64,000 nucleotides of DNA from Diogma glabrata (taxonomy: Eukaryota; Arthropoda; Insecta; Diptera; Cylindrotomidae): contig OY856188.1 in the NCBI GenBank assembly GCA_963693315.1, positions 145,912,945-145,976,944 on the forward strand. Reading direction: 5' to 3'. The position numbers and the translations under genes are program-made. Of the stretch, positions 53,294 to 63,805 are shown in pieces. The first letter of the stretch is position 1; each line of letters begins with the position of its first letter. A model generated the notes under the pieces. That model did no database searches and was not told where the DNA came from. It saw nothing but the letters and a program-made list of their open reading frames with translations.

Positions 53294-56230
53294 ATGCCAC
53301 GAGGAGTTCATACTTCTTAAAGAAAAAGTGGGTTCCAGTAGAGAAAGACCAAACAGGCTAAAATAGATGCAGTTCAGAGCATTTATGGATCCATCTATAA
53401 ATATGTTACAAAACCCGATGATATCCAAGGTTCATCAAAAGAAACTGATTTTCACGTTGATGCAACGACTGTTTCAGAGAAAATTGGCTCATCTCCGGAA
53501 AGTAACAGCGACAATACAGAATTAATAATGATAACCTATGATGAAGACGAATTAGAAAGAAATACTGAAAATGACAGGGATAATGCCGCTAATGCTTCTA
53601 CTATTGAAGACTGTATTTGCATGGGTGAATCACTGTAGGACTTAAGAGATGTATCACATTGGAATATACTCGTTTCTGATAATGTTCGCATTGAAATCAT
53701 AAAAAATGGAAGTGAACATTTTCAAAATAGAGAAGGGTCGTTTGTTATTGTATCTAGACACGGGTTAGACATAAAAGGTGATGTTCGTCATCTTTCTAAA
53801 GAATGGTATTATAAAGTGATGCCTTATGGTGAAAAAATTCTGCGGTCATGGATGGTTTATTCTCCTTTAAATAATAACCTGCACTGTTTCTGCTGTAGTA
53901 TATTTGCTGTCACTAATAGTAATAATACAAAATCGACGACTGGATTTCAGAAGTGGTGGAAACTAAATCCCAAAGTAACCGACCATGAAACTTCAAATGA
54001 ACATCTGGAGAATTTAGAAAAGTGGAAAACTTTGGAAATGAGGTTAAATTTCATAAAACGATAGGAGACTCAGCATTGCAATTAATAGATAATGAAGAAG
54101 TGGAAACATCTTTTATCCAGATTATTGGATATAACTTTGTTTTTATCTAAACTAAACCTAGCATTTTGTGAATATGATGAAGGGTAAAATTCTTCAAATA
54201 AAGGCAATTTTTAGAACTAGTCCATCTATTGTCAAAGTATGATGTAGTGTTAAAAGAACACATTTTGAATTTGGAGCATGGTAAATCACCAAAAGTATCA
54301 TGTTTGTCACCAGATGTACAAAATGAGTTCATAAATGTTTTAGCGAACCACGTAAAGTTTAAGCTTGTCAACGAAATTAAATCGGTTAAATATTTTGGAA
54401 TTATGTTTGATAGCACACCTGACGTTTCGCATACTGATATAATGTCAGAAGTGATTCGTTATTTGAAAATTGATGGTAGAAAAGTGGAAATCAAGGAAGT
54501 ATACCTTGCATTTTTTCCTTTACATGGGAAAAAAGCCACTGATTTAAGCGATGAAATTCTTACACCGAACAAAAAATTGAAGTAATGACAACCTCATCTC
54601 GAAGTTGGCAGTTTATTATTCACGCAAAGAAAAGATACTTACAAACAATTTCACCGTGATTGGGACAACTACTTAGTACTCAGTAACATTGTCCTGGCAA
54701 CAAAATGAGGTTTATTTAAAATATAAAGTGTTATATCCAATATAACAGTAGTTGAATAAAGTTAATAACTATTTCCATGAAAACATATTTCTTTGGCCTT
54801 ATATCATGAATTTTTCATTTTAAAATTTAAGTATTTGAGATTAATTGAACTATATTTTATTTTCACATAAATATTTCATGTGATTGTCGGCTTATAATTG
54901 TACAGTTGTTGAATCAATCTCGTAGTTCGATTCGCCATATCTGCCCGCACGGTGAGGTTGAGACATTTCGATTGGAAATAGGACATGTTTTTTTTAGAGC
55001 AAAAATCTTGAAAATGACGTAATAGATGTTATGAATTGTCGTTCCCAAGGTTATGATAATGCAGCTGTTATGAGTAGTATACATGGAGGAGTGCAAGCTA
55101 TTATTAAAGCAAAAAATAACAAAGCAATTTTTGTCGGCTGCAAAGATCATTCAATTAATTAATGTGGCCAACACTCATTTGCACAAAATGTAGCTTGTGT
55201 AACGTTTTTCGACAGCGGAAGCCATTTTTACATGTTTTTCTGCTTCGACTAGCCGCTGGGAAGTGCTTGTTAAACACAACAAAGCAACTGTTAAAAGACT
55301 CTGCAGCTGTTAAAAGACGCATTGGAGTCCTCATTATGCTGCAGTAAAAGTATTGGCCGAAAATTTTGATGGGATTATGGCTGTAATTGAGAAGTTAAGT
55401 GATCAACAAGAAAATGTAGACACTAGAGGCACTGCACAGAACCTTATCCATGCAGCATGTGATTTTACGTTTCTTTGCTATCTTTTGTTTTGGAATGATA
55501 TGTAATGGAAATAATATCTGTGCTCGGATTGGATTGCAAAGCAAAGGCTTGAATATTGATCAATTAGTTACAAAATAGAGTCAATTCGTAACGAAACCAC
55601 ATTGTAGAAGAGGCGATAGATATTGCTGCGAAAAAATCGGAGGACTATGACATTCCAATGGAAAGCCGAATTCGTCGTAAAAACGTAAAAAACGAATGGC
55701 TGGTGAGTTTGCCCCTGATGTTGGACTGACACTGAGAGCTCAACTTAAAAAGGACATTTTGGAATGTCTGGACCGATTCAGTGTTGAACTGCGTACTAGA
55801 CTGAAGTCAGTTCAAGATTTAGCTTCATTGTTCGAGGTTATACAGACAAACACTTAACTTTTGGCGAACAGAAAAGAGCTGAAATTATCTGTATCAAAAT
55901 TTACCGGTTTTTATGATAAGGTATCAGAACTTATCATAGAGAACAGAACTTATCATAGAGATACCAAGGTTGAGGAGGCATTTAAAATTGGCCAATATTA
56001 CAATTTCTAACTGGGTGTACCTAGATTTTTTGAAATTCATCGTAGAATGGGATTTTTCAGAATTTCTTCCAAATCTTACGGTCGCACTAAAGTTATTTAT
56101 GACTATTTGCGTATCAGTGGTTTCGTGTAAGAGGAGTTTCAGCAAATTAAACTTAATTAAAAATTACTTGCGGGCAACAATGACCCAATGTAGCTTATTA
56201 ATAATAATGCTCATTTGTATTAATTAAAAA
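53294..56230 (+). pseudogene. Decayed hAT transposase (ZMYM/DUF4371-like)
   Basis: The order of conserved blocks fits a hAT transposase of the type often annotated 'zinc finger MYM-type' in insects. An acidic N-terminus is followed by the TTF-type zinc-finger segment at 53810-54060 (ILRSWMVYSPLNNNLHCFCC, HETSNEHLENLEKW). The DUF4371 region at 54229-54560 reads VKYFGIMFDSTPDVSHTDIM. The second half, after an inserted MITE, has NCRSQGYDNAAVMSSIHGG and FVGCKDHSIN. The C-terminal dimerisation region near 56070-56200 contains FPNLTVALKLFMTI, VSCKRSFSKLNLIKNYLRAT. Many stops and frame changes occur throughout. A transposase would bind the TIRs and excise the element; this one cannot be made. Confidence 0.8.
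54563..54999. mobile_element. TA-flanked MITE, copy B (uninterrupted)
   Basis: This 437-bp copy is inserted in the hAT gene after a TA. It begins CACCGAACAAAAAATTG and ends TTTTTTTTAGAG, diverged from the CACTGAAAAAA / CAGTG consensus of copies A and C. Removing it together with one two-base target duplicate restores the phase of the transposase reading across the junction, so the gene was still in frame here when the MITE landed. It shows the empty site of the Helitron (GAGGTTTATTTAAAATATAA, near 54706-54725). Confidence 0.8.
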
Positions 56231-56269
56231 AATTTATAAATTTCGTTTATCGGCTTCTTATTATTATTG

Positions 56270-56338
56270 ACAGTTTTTATTTTTGGGGTGACACCACAAT
56301 ATCCGCCCCTGGTGCCACCCCTGCTAGCTACGCCACTG
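56270..56338 (-). repeat. hAT right terminal region with TIR
   Basis: GGGGTGACACCACAATATCC, then GCCACCCCTGCTAGCTACGCCACTG, ends at 56338. Read inward on the minus strand it starts CAGTGGCGTAGCTAGCAGGG, a well-known insect hAT terminus. It lies just beyond the transposase end. Confidence 0.7.
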
Positions 56339-56349
56339 TATAAACTTAT

Positions 56350-56475
56350 CCTATACGATAGCAATGGATCCGGATCCCCAAACCGGAATTGAGATAAAAC
56401 ATTTGTTACGGATCTTTCGCTTTTCAAACGGTTTTTCAATATATTCAATTGAATACATTCACATTCTTTATTCAA
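56350..56475 (+). mobile_element. SINE fragment, copy 1
   Basis: The body GGAATTGAGATAAAACATTT, then GTTACGGATCTTTCG and 'attcaattgaataca', is shared with the copy at 56590-56735. Only a short, diverged part of the tRNA-like head is left. Confidence 0.5.
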
Positions 56476-56589
56476 TATCAACTTAGTTGAAGTACATATT
56501 AAGAACGGTAAAACGTGTTCGTAGAATAAATGAAATAAGACAAAAATTGACGAAAATTTGTTTATATTAAATTGATTTAAAATAATTGT

Positions 56590-56735
56590 GATGTTAAGTC
56601 GATCAACGATGAACTCTGATCAGAAGGATGCCGGTTCGATCCCCGAACTGGAATTGAGATAAAACATTTGTTACGGATCTTTCGTTTTTCAAAGCAATTT
56701 TTCATTCTATTCAATTGAATACAATCAGGTCTAGT
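56590..56735 (+). mobile_element. tRNA-related SINE, copy 2
   Basis: The head contains GATGCCGGTTCGATCCCCG. GGTTCGATCC fits the pol III B-box consensus GGTTCGANNCC. A loose D-arm/anticodon-like stretch (AAGTCGATCAACGATGAACT) lies about 30 bp upstream. The body GGAATTGAGATAAAACATTT follows and is shared with the copy at 56350. No intact tRNA cloverleaf can be drawn, so it is a SINE and not a tRNA gene. Confidence 0.45.
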
Positions 56736-56788
56736 TACTTATAATTACCTAAATAGATGCAAAAAACATTTTCACACCATACCAATTG

Positions 56789-57325
56789 CTCCATGCTTAT
56801 AAGTCCTATATTCGTCCCTGTATGGAGTACTGTTGTCAAGTTTGGGATGCTGCTTCTGTTTCCATTTTGACCCTCTTGGACTCTTCAAAAGCGGGAAAAA
56901 CGAATTGTGGGTGATCGAGCTTTGATATCAAAACTTGGTTCCCTACAACATCGTCGCACTGTTGCTGACCTCGTTGTTTTTTACAAATATCGTCATCAGC
57001 AGTGCTCAGATGAAATCAGTGGCATAATGCCTCAAACTTATTCTTACCCCCGTTCCACACGGCAATCGACTGCCGCAACCAGTGAATCGGTCGAGATCCC
57101 GCGCTGTCATACTGGCAGATAGCAGAAAGACTTCTTTGTCCGAACTGCATACAAATGGAATAGTTTGCCGGAACCCTTAGTCTCAGGTGGCTTCAACCCG
57201 CAGAGGTTTAAAAAAAGCGTTCATCTACACCTTAGAACGCCAGTTGTTGTGGGACCACCTAGGTCTTAAAAGGTATTTATGTGTTGCTGTGACACATATT
57301 CTAAACCCTATTACACTTAAAAAAA
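56789..57325 (+). pseudogene. LINE-B 3' fragment, plus strand
   Basis: The fragment begins in the YIRPCMEYCC region ('ataagtcctatattcgtccc'), has a short deletion at LDS-(VQ)-KAG and continues through LGSLQHRRTVADLVVFYKYR and ISGIMPQTYSYPRST. A premature TAG lies near 57121. The tail is TGTGTTGCTGTGACACATAT and ends in A-run 57318-57331. It is the same family as 17643-18473. Confidence 0.8.
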
Positions 57326-57331
57326 AAAATA

Positions 57332-58088
57332 ATTCAAAAGATACTATGTTAATTTTCGAATCAGTGAAAATAAAAATTCACCTGATGAGAGTTCACCCTG
57401 CAAAAACTAATTTTTTATCAAAATGAAGAATAAACAATAGCATTTTGTGTTACTGGATGCTATAGCGTTTTCTCACTATCGCAGGTAATTTCACTTATAG
57501 TTCGAATGCCGTTTAGTTCTATAAGGACACAATTGTTTTTTACATTTAACGTCTCTCGTAAAAATAAACGACTTTTCTATCGATTCGATGCGGTTTTTAA
57601 ATGAGAATGAATAGTGTGACGATTATGGATTATGTACAAAAAAACATTGTTCTGGAAAATACTCTTTAGAGAAAATAGTTCCACTAAAAGAATATAAAAC
57701 ACCTGAATAAACAAAAACATAATAACACGCAACAGAAAATAGTTGTTTAACCTATAAGAAAGTAAACGCAGTCTATAAGGAATAGGTAAATTATTAAAAG
57801 TAAAATAAGAATATAAGAACAATTAATGAGTAGTAATAGGAGAAATATTTTTATAAGAAAATAGAATCATGAACGAATAAAAATTATAACGTATAGAAAA
57901 TCCATTGTTTTAATTTCCTGATCTAGTGATCAAACCATATATTAGTAACTGGGGCGAAACGAAACGAAAACGGACTCATTGTTTTTTTTTACTTAACACA
58001 AATGTAATGCTGGTCACTAATCACTTTTTATAAAAAATAAAAGCAACATTTCCTTTACTAACTTGCGTTTTATTTATTTATTTTCCAG
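57332..58088 (+). other. Intron or upstream sequence of the host gene
   Basis: No coding signal is visible. The stretch ends in a pyrimidine-rich acceptor (TTTATTTATTTTCCAG, AG at 58087-58088) that starts the first recognised host exon. Confidence 0.5.
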
Positions 58089-58508
58089 ACTGAAGACCCT
58101 CTTAAACGGATTCAAGAAGAAATAGATGAAGTAGCCCAACGAGAACGTGAACTTAGACGTCAACTAACAATTACTCGATCACCATCCAAATCCGATCAAG
58201 AAGATGCCGTTTCAACAGTTCTTTCAGATGACTCTGGCTTTTCAGCGTCGCCTAGTCCTATAAATGGCCAATCAGCTGATACTTCGGTTAAAGCGAAAGC
58301 ATCACAAATAGCAATTTTTGATTCCACAGCAAGACGGCGAAAATATCAAAATCAAACAATTTTACTACGCACTCAATCAACACCACATATTTTTACACCA
58401 CATTCAAGTAGAGTTTTCAATGGCCCCAATAGTAAAAAAGGATTAATGCAAAAGTTCATAGCGTCACGTGGCAAGATTAATGGTGTCCGACCGGTCATGC
58501 ATACACCG
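58089..58508 (+). CDS. Host gene X, exon a (AKAP2/MISP-like, tentative)
   Basis: The 420-nt exon is open in a single phase (140 codons), bordered by TTCCAG and GTAAAC. It starts TEDPLKRIQEEIDEVAQRER and continues ELRRQLTITRSPSKS, an acidic 'VSTVLSDDSGFSASPSP' stretch, 'KASQIAIFDSTARRRKYQNQ' and 'ASRGKINGVRPVMHTP'. The first motif, P-x-x-x-I-x-x-E-I-x-x-x-x-x-R-E-x-E-L-R-R, resembles the repeated segment of AKAP2/MISP C-terminal regions (T-P-I-E-R-E-I-x-x-x-x-x-R-E-x-x-L-R). Those proteins act at actin and membrane scaffolds. The family call is tentative. Upstream exons are not seen and may lie outside the window. Confidence 0.7.
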
Positions 58509-58568
58509 GTAAACTCATACGGGTAGAATAAGCCCCGACGTTTTAATAATTTTGCATTTCTATTTTAG
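58509..58568 (+). other. Short intron (60 bp) of host gene X
   Basis: GTAAACTC at the donor and ATTTTAG at the acceptor (AG 58567-58568). A TAG in frame within it shows that it must be removed. Both flanking exons are in phase 0. Confidence 0.7.
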
Positions 58569-58945
58569 CATATATCAGTGGAGAATTCTATAAATTTATC
58601 AACATTTATGGTTCCACCATCATCAATTTTAACGCCATCCACGCAAATCGAACGCGATTCCGATGGAAGACCAATTCGCCGAGGTTTCGTACCAGTTGAG
58701 GAGAAAATTCAAAAAGAATTACGTGAAATGAGAAATCGTGAAGATGAACTTAAACGTTTAAGAAGACAGATAAAACGATCTCAATCACAGATTGATTTAA
58801 GTTTTGATTTAAACGATGAAGATTATGAGTCAGAAAATGAAGATGAGGAATATAGTTTTGATTATCCACCACCAGGAAAATTACGAACATCAAAATCAAT
58901 TGGAGAACTATGTGATACTTTAAATAACTCAACAAATTCACCAAG
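58569..58945 (+). CDS. Host gene X, exon b
   Basis: The 377-nt exon begins HISVENSINLSTFMVPPSSI, then reads TQIERDSDGRPIRRGFVPVE. A second heptad-like motif follows, PVEEKIQKELREMRNREDEL + KRLRRQIKRSQSQ, paralleling the first motif in exon a. It continues with an acidic stretch (DYESENEDEEYSFDYPPPGK) and 'RTSKSIGELCDTLNNSTNSP'. The donor is GTAATA at 58946, leaving two bases (AG) of a split codon that exon c completes as AGA. An ATG at 58608 is internal, so the open frame starting there is not the true start. Highly charged residues predict a coiled coil. Confidence 0.75.
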
Positions 58946-59301
58946 GTAATATAAAATATTAGATAATGATGACTTAAATTATAATATTAATAAATGTAGA
59001 TTTATACTTGACATCAGCCGCCTATGGTTTATCAAAGCATCGATTACATTGAGCGAATTTACAATCTGCTGCTAGCCAAAGAATTTTTATCTACCAGTAA
59101 ATTCGCTTAGTATTATTATGTTCACTATTTAATTAGCATTTATATCGAAAAATTTGATAGACTTACTATTTTACTAGCTACTTGCCACTTTCTATTTTCT
59201 CCAACTAACATGCTTGTAAAGTGAAAATATCTCAATTTAATCGATTTAATAACAAAAAAATCATCAATATACACAATAATAACAATTACCATCAATAGCC
59301 C

Positions 59302-62300
59302 GCAAGGAGAGATCAGTTTTTGTTGATTTGTAAATTTTTTATTTTTGATTCGGGTGTGACAACCCCGCGTACTCCAGTCGTTGCTATAGACATACGAGCT
59401 AACGTGGTAAAATATATACCACTTTTAATTGTATTGAGATATCGGCTTCTCAAGAAGAACACAGTTCCGACCAAGGACCATCGCAACAATTTCGACGAAA
59501 GGTGCAACTCCGTCGCTCCATTTTTTGGATAAAGAAGCAGCCGTCACTGGCCTGCTGCTTCAAACTCTCCTCGTCATGGCTGGTATTGAAAAAAACCCTG
59601 GACCAACTAAAACATGGCACTGTACAATATGTAAGAACATTTTAAGGGCAAACACTACATCCTTACAGTGTAACAGTTGTAAGGAATGGTGCCATCTCAA
59701 GAACTGCTCAATCCTTGCCACACATAAGCAATGGACTAAAAACTATATAGCGCCATGTTGCCAAACATCAGGTCAACAGTCAAGCAGGATCTCGCAACAG
59801 AACACAATGCGAATGAACACACATCCGAAAACCCCAAACGATGTGAAAGTAATGCAATTAAGTTGCAATGGTCTCATAAATAAAATCGATGACATAATAA
59901 ACTATATGTGCAATAATGATATTCTAGTCGCGGTTCTACAAGAAACCAAATTAAATGCTAGATCTAAAGTTAGTGATAATATCTGTGATTATAGAATTAC
60001 AAGGCTGGATAGAGGGAAGGACAAAGGTGGTGGCCTCGCCTTTATCATTCACAAAACCGTTATCTTCCGTACAACCACATTACCAGCAGTCCCGGGAACC
60101 GATTATCACCTAGAACAACTGGGTATCATAATAAAATCCGGAAACACGGCGATAACACTAGTCAATATTTATATACCACCTGTAAGCAGCTGTGATATAG
60201 GTTATGAACCGTCCACAGGTCACCTATTTTATACTAAAGACTGTCTAATTCTTGGAGATGTGAATGCTCACTATGATCTATGGCACTCACACTCGAACAC
60301 AGATTCACGAGGTGAAATCATTGCTGATCAAATTGGCGGCTCCAACTTTGGAGTCCTCAACGAACCACAACCAACAAGGGTAACAAATAACTCGCATTCT
60401 TCTCCAGATGTTTCCCTTGCCAGCATGTCACTAATGCCAATTGCTGAATGGAGAACTGATATCGCATTAGGATCAGACCACGTGCCGATCATAATCACCT
60501 TAAGCCGTTCAATTAACCAAATAAAGTCCGAGAAGAAGACATATATTAATTTTAACAAAGCTGACTGGCAAAATTTTACAAATTTTACTGAAATGGAATT
60601 CAGTAAGCAATTTTTACCACTTGACGCCTTCTCTGGGGAGAAAAAATTCAGAGAAATTTTTAATAAAGCCAGATCTCGCTTCATTCCAGCTGGCAGAATA
60701 CAAAAGATGAAACCAAACTTCCCACAGGAAGCTTGTGCTCTTTCAACATTAAGAAGCAGATCCAGCCGACACTAGAATTAAAGAATTAAACAACCAAATA
60801 AATAAGCTAGTTAAGGAACACAAACGCAATAAATGGAGAGAGCTAGTGAGTAAGTCAAACTTTGGCCCAAGCAAAAGTCTCTGGAAGGTCATAAAAGGCT
60901 TAACGCATCCCCGACAACCGGATAATAACTGCATGATCTCCGTCTATGATATCCAAACCGAAAACCAAAGGAAATGCGCTACCAACTTTAACACACAGTT
61001 TACTGAAGAGCCAAGTAAACATGAAAAGAAAACAAGGTCAGTGTTGAGACATCTGCGTAAAGTAAATACTAAATATCTAGAAGGTATCACATTCACCGAA
61101 GAAGAAGTTGAGAATGCTATAAAGAAAACAAAGACATCAAAAGCTATTGGACCGGACGGCATCTCAGCCATCATGCTAAAACACATTGGACCCAATGGAT
61201 TGAACTTTCTCACTACTACACTCAACACATCGCTAAATGTTCTTCAGATACCAAACATCTGGAAAACAGCTAGAATAAGTCCCATCTTGAAACCTGGAAA
61301 GCCTGAAGAGAAGGCAGAATCTTACAGACCGATCTCCATCCTTTCATCGGTTGCAAAACTGATTGAAGCGCTTCTGTTACCTCGGTTATCCAGATCTTGC
61401 AATTTGGCGCCCCACCAACATGGCTTTAGGACAGCACAACCGCTCTTCAAAAGCATTCGATACAGTGTCGCACGCTGAACTATTAAATGATATATTTAAC
61501 ACCAATCTGCCAGGTTTAATAAAGCGCTGGTTGTGCAACTACCTAAGAGGCCGACAAACATACGTTGAGTTCCGTAACTCCAATTCTAAGATGAGAGTGC
61601 TCAAACAAGGAGTTCCAAAGGTAGAGTTATCTCACCTTCATTATTCAATCTCTACCTAAGCAGCTTACCTACACCACCAGAAGGAATAACCATCACGTCG
61701 TATGCAGACGACTGCACGGTGCTTGCAACAGGGAACAACCTGGAACAACTCACTAATTCTCTGAACACCTACCTTAACATCCTAAACGAATGGTTTAAAA
61801 CCAGAAAACTAATACTTTCCACCGAAAAGTCCACTTCTTCACTTTTCACCACATGGACGAAGGAGGTGAACACAACACTCAATATCTGCATTGACATCGT
61901 GCTTATTCCCACGGTCAAAAATCCGAGACTGTTGGGGGTTACATTCGACCCACTACTTAAATTCAATGCGCATGCTCAACAGGTGAACGCAAGATTGAAA
62001 AACAGAAACAATGCTCTGAAGGCACTAGCTGGCAGTTCATGGGGAAAGATAAAGAAACAATTATAGCAACATACAAATCAATAGGAAGACCTATTTTGAA
62101 TTATGCTGCACCCATATGGACACCTCAAGTCGCTGACACCCACTGGAATAAGCTACAAGTAACACAAAACGCAGCGTTGCAAACATCAACCGGATGTCAT
62201 TTGATGGCTCACCGAGATCACCTGCACCAGGAATGTAACATATTGCCGGTCCGTCAACACAATGAAATGCTCACCAAACAATATCTATGGGCCTGTCACA

Positions 62301-62940
62301 AAAAGCAACATCCCTGCAATGACACCCTATCCATAACCACACCACCCAGAGACATATGGTGTACTGCGAAATGCTTCTTAAGTGATGTCAGAGGCAGCGA
62401 AATAACGGATAACATTGACGAGCTTGCATATAAAACGGGCTTAAAAACGCTACACACGAGGGTTGTTGAGGACACATTAAAAAACTACGCTCCAAATCGA
62501 GTTCTGCAGCGTAAACCGCCACAGGTTGCTGCGGAAGAGGTCAAACTACCGCGCAGCACCAGATCCACTCTAGCGCAGTTAAGATCCGGTTGGTCACGCA
62601 TCTTAAATAATTACATGAGCCGAATTGACCACAACATTGTTGACAAGTGTCCCATATGTGAGGGCACGCCACATGATGCAGACCACCTATTTAATTGTCC
62701 AGGAAAGCCAACCAACTTGACGAAGGAAGATTTGTGGTACCGCCCGAGAGCAGTAGCAGAGTTCCTGAATCTGGACATGGAGCCGGAGGAGTAGCACCGC
62801 ACCGTCGCTACAACAACAACAACAGCACCCTCAATCTTAGCTATAGAGTATTTCTTGATAGCAATGTTAAACCACTTGATGAAATTCATATTTTTCATAA
62901 TTTGAAATATAAAAAAGTTTTTATATAGTTTGTAACAGTT
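59302..62940 (+). mobile_element. LINE-A: Jockey/I-group LINE with 2A-like motif
   Basis: The element has a 5' UTR with the cassette-like head (GTGTGACAACCCCGCGTACT at 59353), a broken pol and a 3' UTR with AGCACCCTCAATCTTAGCTA at 62825. A clear poly(A) and target duplication were not found, so both outer borders are approximate. It lies in sense orientation in the host intron. Its two ends are the apparent source of the head and middle of the cassette family. Confidence 0.75.
59525..62794 (+). pseudogene. LINE-A pol: 2A-like, zinc finger, endonuclease, broken RT
   Basis: The N-terminus carries GLLLQTLLVMAGIEKNPGP at ~59552-59608, a hydrophobic run followed by a 2A-like G-I-E-K-N-P-G-P. A PHD-like zinc finger follows (WHCTICKN, LQCNSCKEWCHLKNC, APCC). 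The APE endonuclease runs to ~60510 (LSCNG, LQETKLN, GGGLAFII, LILGDVNAHYDLWHS, LGSDHVP). Frame breaks occur near 60760, 61450, 61620 and 62045. The RT has SKAIGPDGISAIMLKHI, then a gap: KAFDTVSH directly follows GFRTAQ-like sequence, so ~40 codons including the first motif-A Asp are deleted. YADD is present at ~61698-61709. The C-terminus has a C-x2-C-x8-H-x4-C knuckle (CPICEGTPHDADHLFNC) and ends at TAG 62792-62794. The long frame opens without ATG, so the true start is uncertain. Confidence 0.8.
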
Positions 62941-63269
62941 TTAAAAGTATAGTATGTAGACTGTAGTGTTCTTTTTAATATTTTTCGAAATTATATTTAA
63001 AACACTCCCAACTTTTTTGTTTTCTGAAATGTAATTGGATATTCGTGCCATGCCATGATAATCGTTACACCTTGTCAAGACGATTTTATGTTGTTGCATT
63101 ATTAGTGCATAATAAATGAGTTACGTTCCTGGTCCTGCTCTCTAGCAATAAAATAATATTTAATTAACACAATAAAACCCTATCACTTTCTCATTTGGTT
63201 GAGATTTTTACTAGCTTATATTAATTAAATAAAAAGCATAACTTTTATATTCTTTTTAAATCATTCTAG

Positions 63270-63435
63270 AGAAACACCGAGCCCAAAATTCGTTCGTAAG
63301 GCACGAGATGGACTACGACCAGCCGTATCATTAGCTCAATTATGTGATTTAGAACCAGAAAATGCACCTTCTTCACATCGTTTGATTGCGCAATGGGAAA
63401 ATATAATTCACCAAAAAAATCAAAAGCATGCATAA
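63270..63435 (+). CDS. Host gene X, last exon
   Basis: The exon completes AG|A (Arg) and reads ETPSPKFVRKARDGLRPAVS, then LAQLCDLEPENAPSSHRL and IAQWENIIHQKNQKHA, ending at TAA 63433-63435. It is compact and charged. Its composition and the clean phase with exon b support a real coding exon. AATAAAATG-type poly(A) signals follow near 63557 and 63573. Confidence 0.8.
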
Positions 63436-63597
63436 AATAGAGCCGGTTTCTTAATGCGCTTGCCTTTATTTATCCTATCAGTTTTTTAAACTAAAAAAAT
63501 TAAATTTTTTAATTTTAATTTATTTTTTAGTGTTAATATTATTATATTTATATAAAAATAAAATGTTGGGAAAATAAACACAAAGTTACTCTAATAT

Positions 63598-63805
63598 TTA
63601 AGTTTCGTTGTTTGTTTTGTTTGGTGTACTATTACCCGAGGTCAATCGACCATGTTTTTTCATGGAATCTAAGACACCCGAAAAAACTGTAGTTTTCTTC
63701 TTGGCTGATCCTTTTGGGGTTGAGTTGCCGGATCTTATACGCATTTGCTGAGGCGTTTGAGACATTTCATCCATAAAATCAAAACCATCCTTATCACGGT
63801 TTTCC
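63598..63805 (-). CDS. Last exon of a convergent, unidentified host gene
   Basis: On the minus strand the exon starts after an acceptor (pyrimidine-rich stretch ending TTTATTTAG, AG at 63807-63806) with the last base of a split codon. It encodes ENRDKDGFDFMDEMSQTPQQ, then a Ser/Lys-rich 'RSGNSTPKGSAKKKTTVFS' and 'GVLDSMKKHGRLTSGNSTPN', ending KTNNET at TAA 63598-63600. The repeated R/T-S-G-N-S-T-P motif looks like proline-directed phosphorylation sites. I do not recognise the family. It runs toward gene X with about 160 bp between the two stop codons. Confidence 0.6.

Larger units (their letters stand above)
58946..63269 (+). other. 4.3-kb intron of host gene X
   Basis: The donor is GTAATATAAAAT and the acceptor is TTTAAATCATTCTAG (AG 63268-63269). 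The phase-2 split codon fits exactly. About 3.6 kb of it is the sense-oriented LINE-A insertion. The remaining intron sequence (58950-59300 and 62940-63265) is A+T-rich without features. Confidence 0.7.

Noticed and set aside
56620..56660. tRNA gene suggested by GGTTCGATCCCC
   Set aside because: No acceptor stem or complete cloverleaf can be drawn, and the flank is a shared repeat body. It is better read as a SINE head.
57577..57822. 81-codon minus-strand frame, membrane-like
   Set aside because: Hydrophobicity arises from A/T-rich codons. There is no support beyond openness.
58578..58949. Separate 123-codon gene starting inside exon b
   Set aside because: The open frame begins before and continues past the splice signals. 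Reading phase and borders fit an internal exon of the larger gene.
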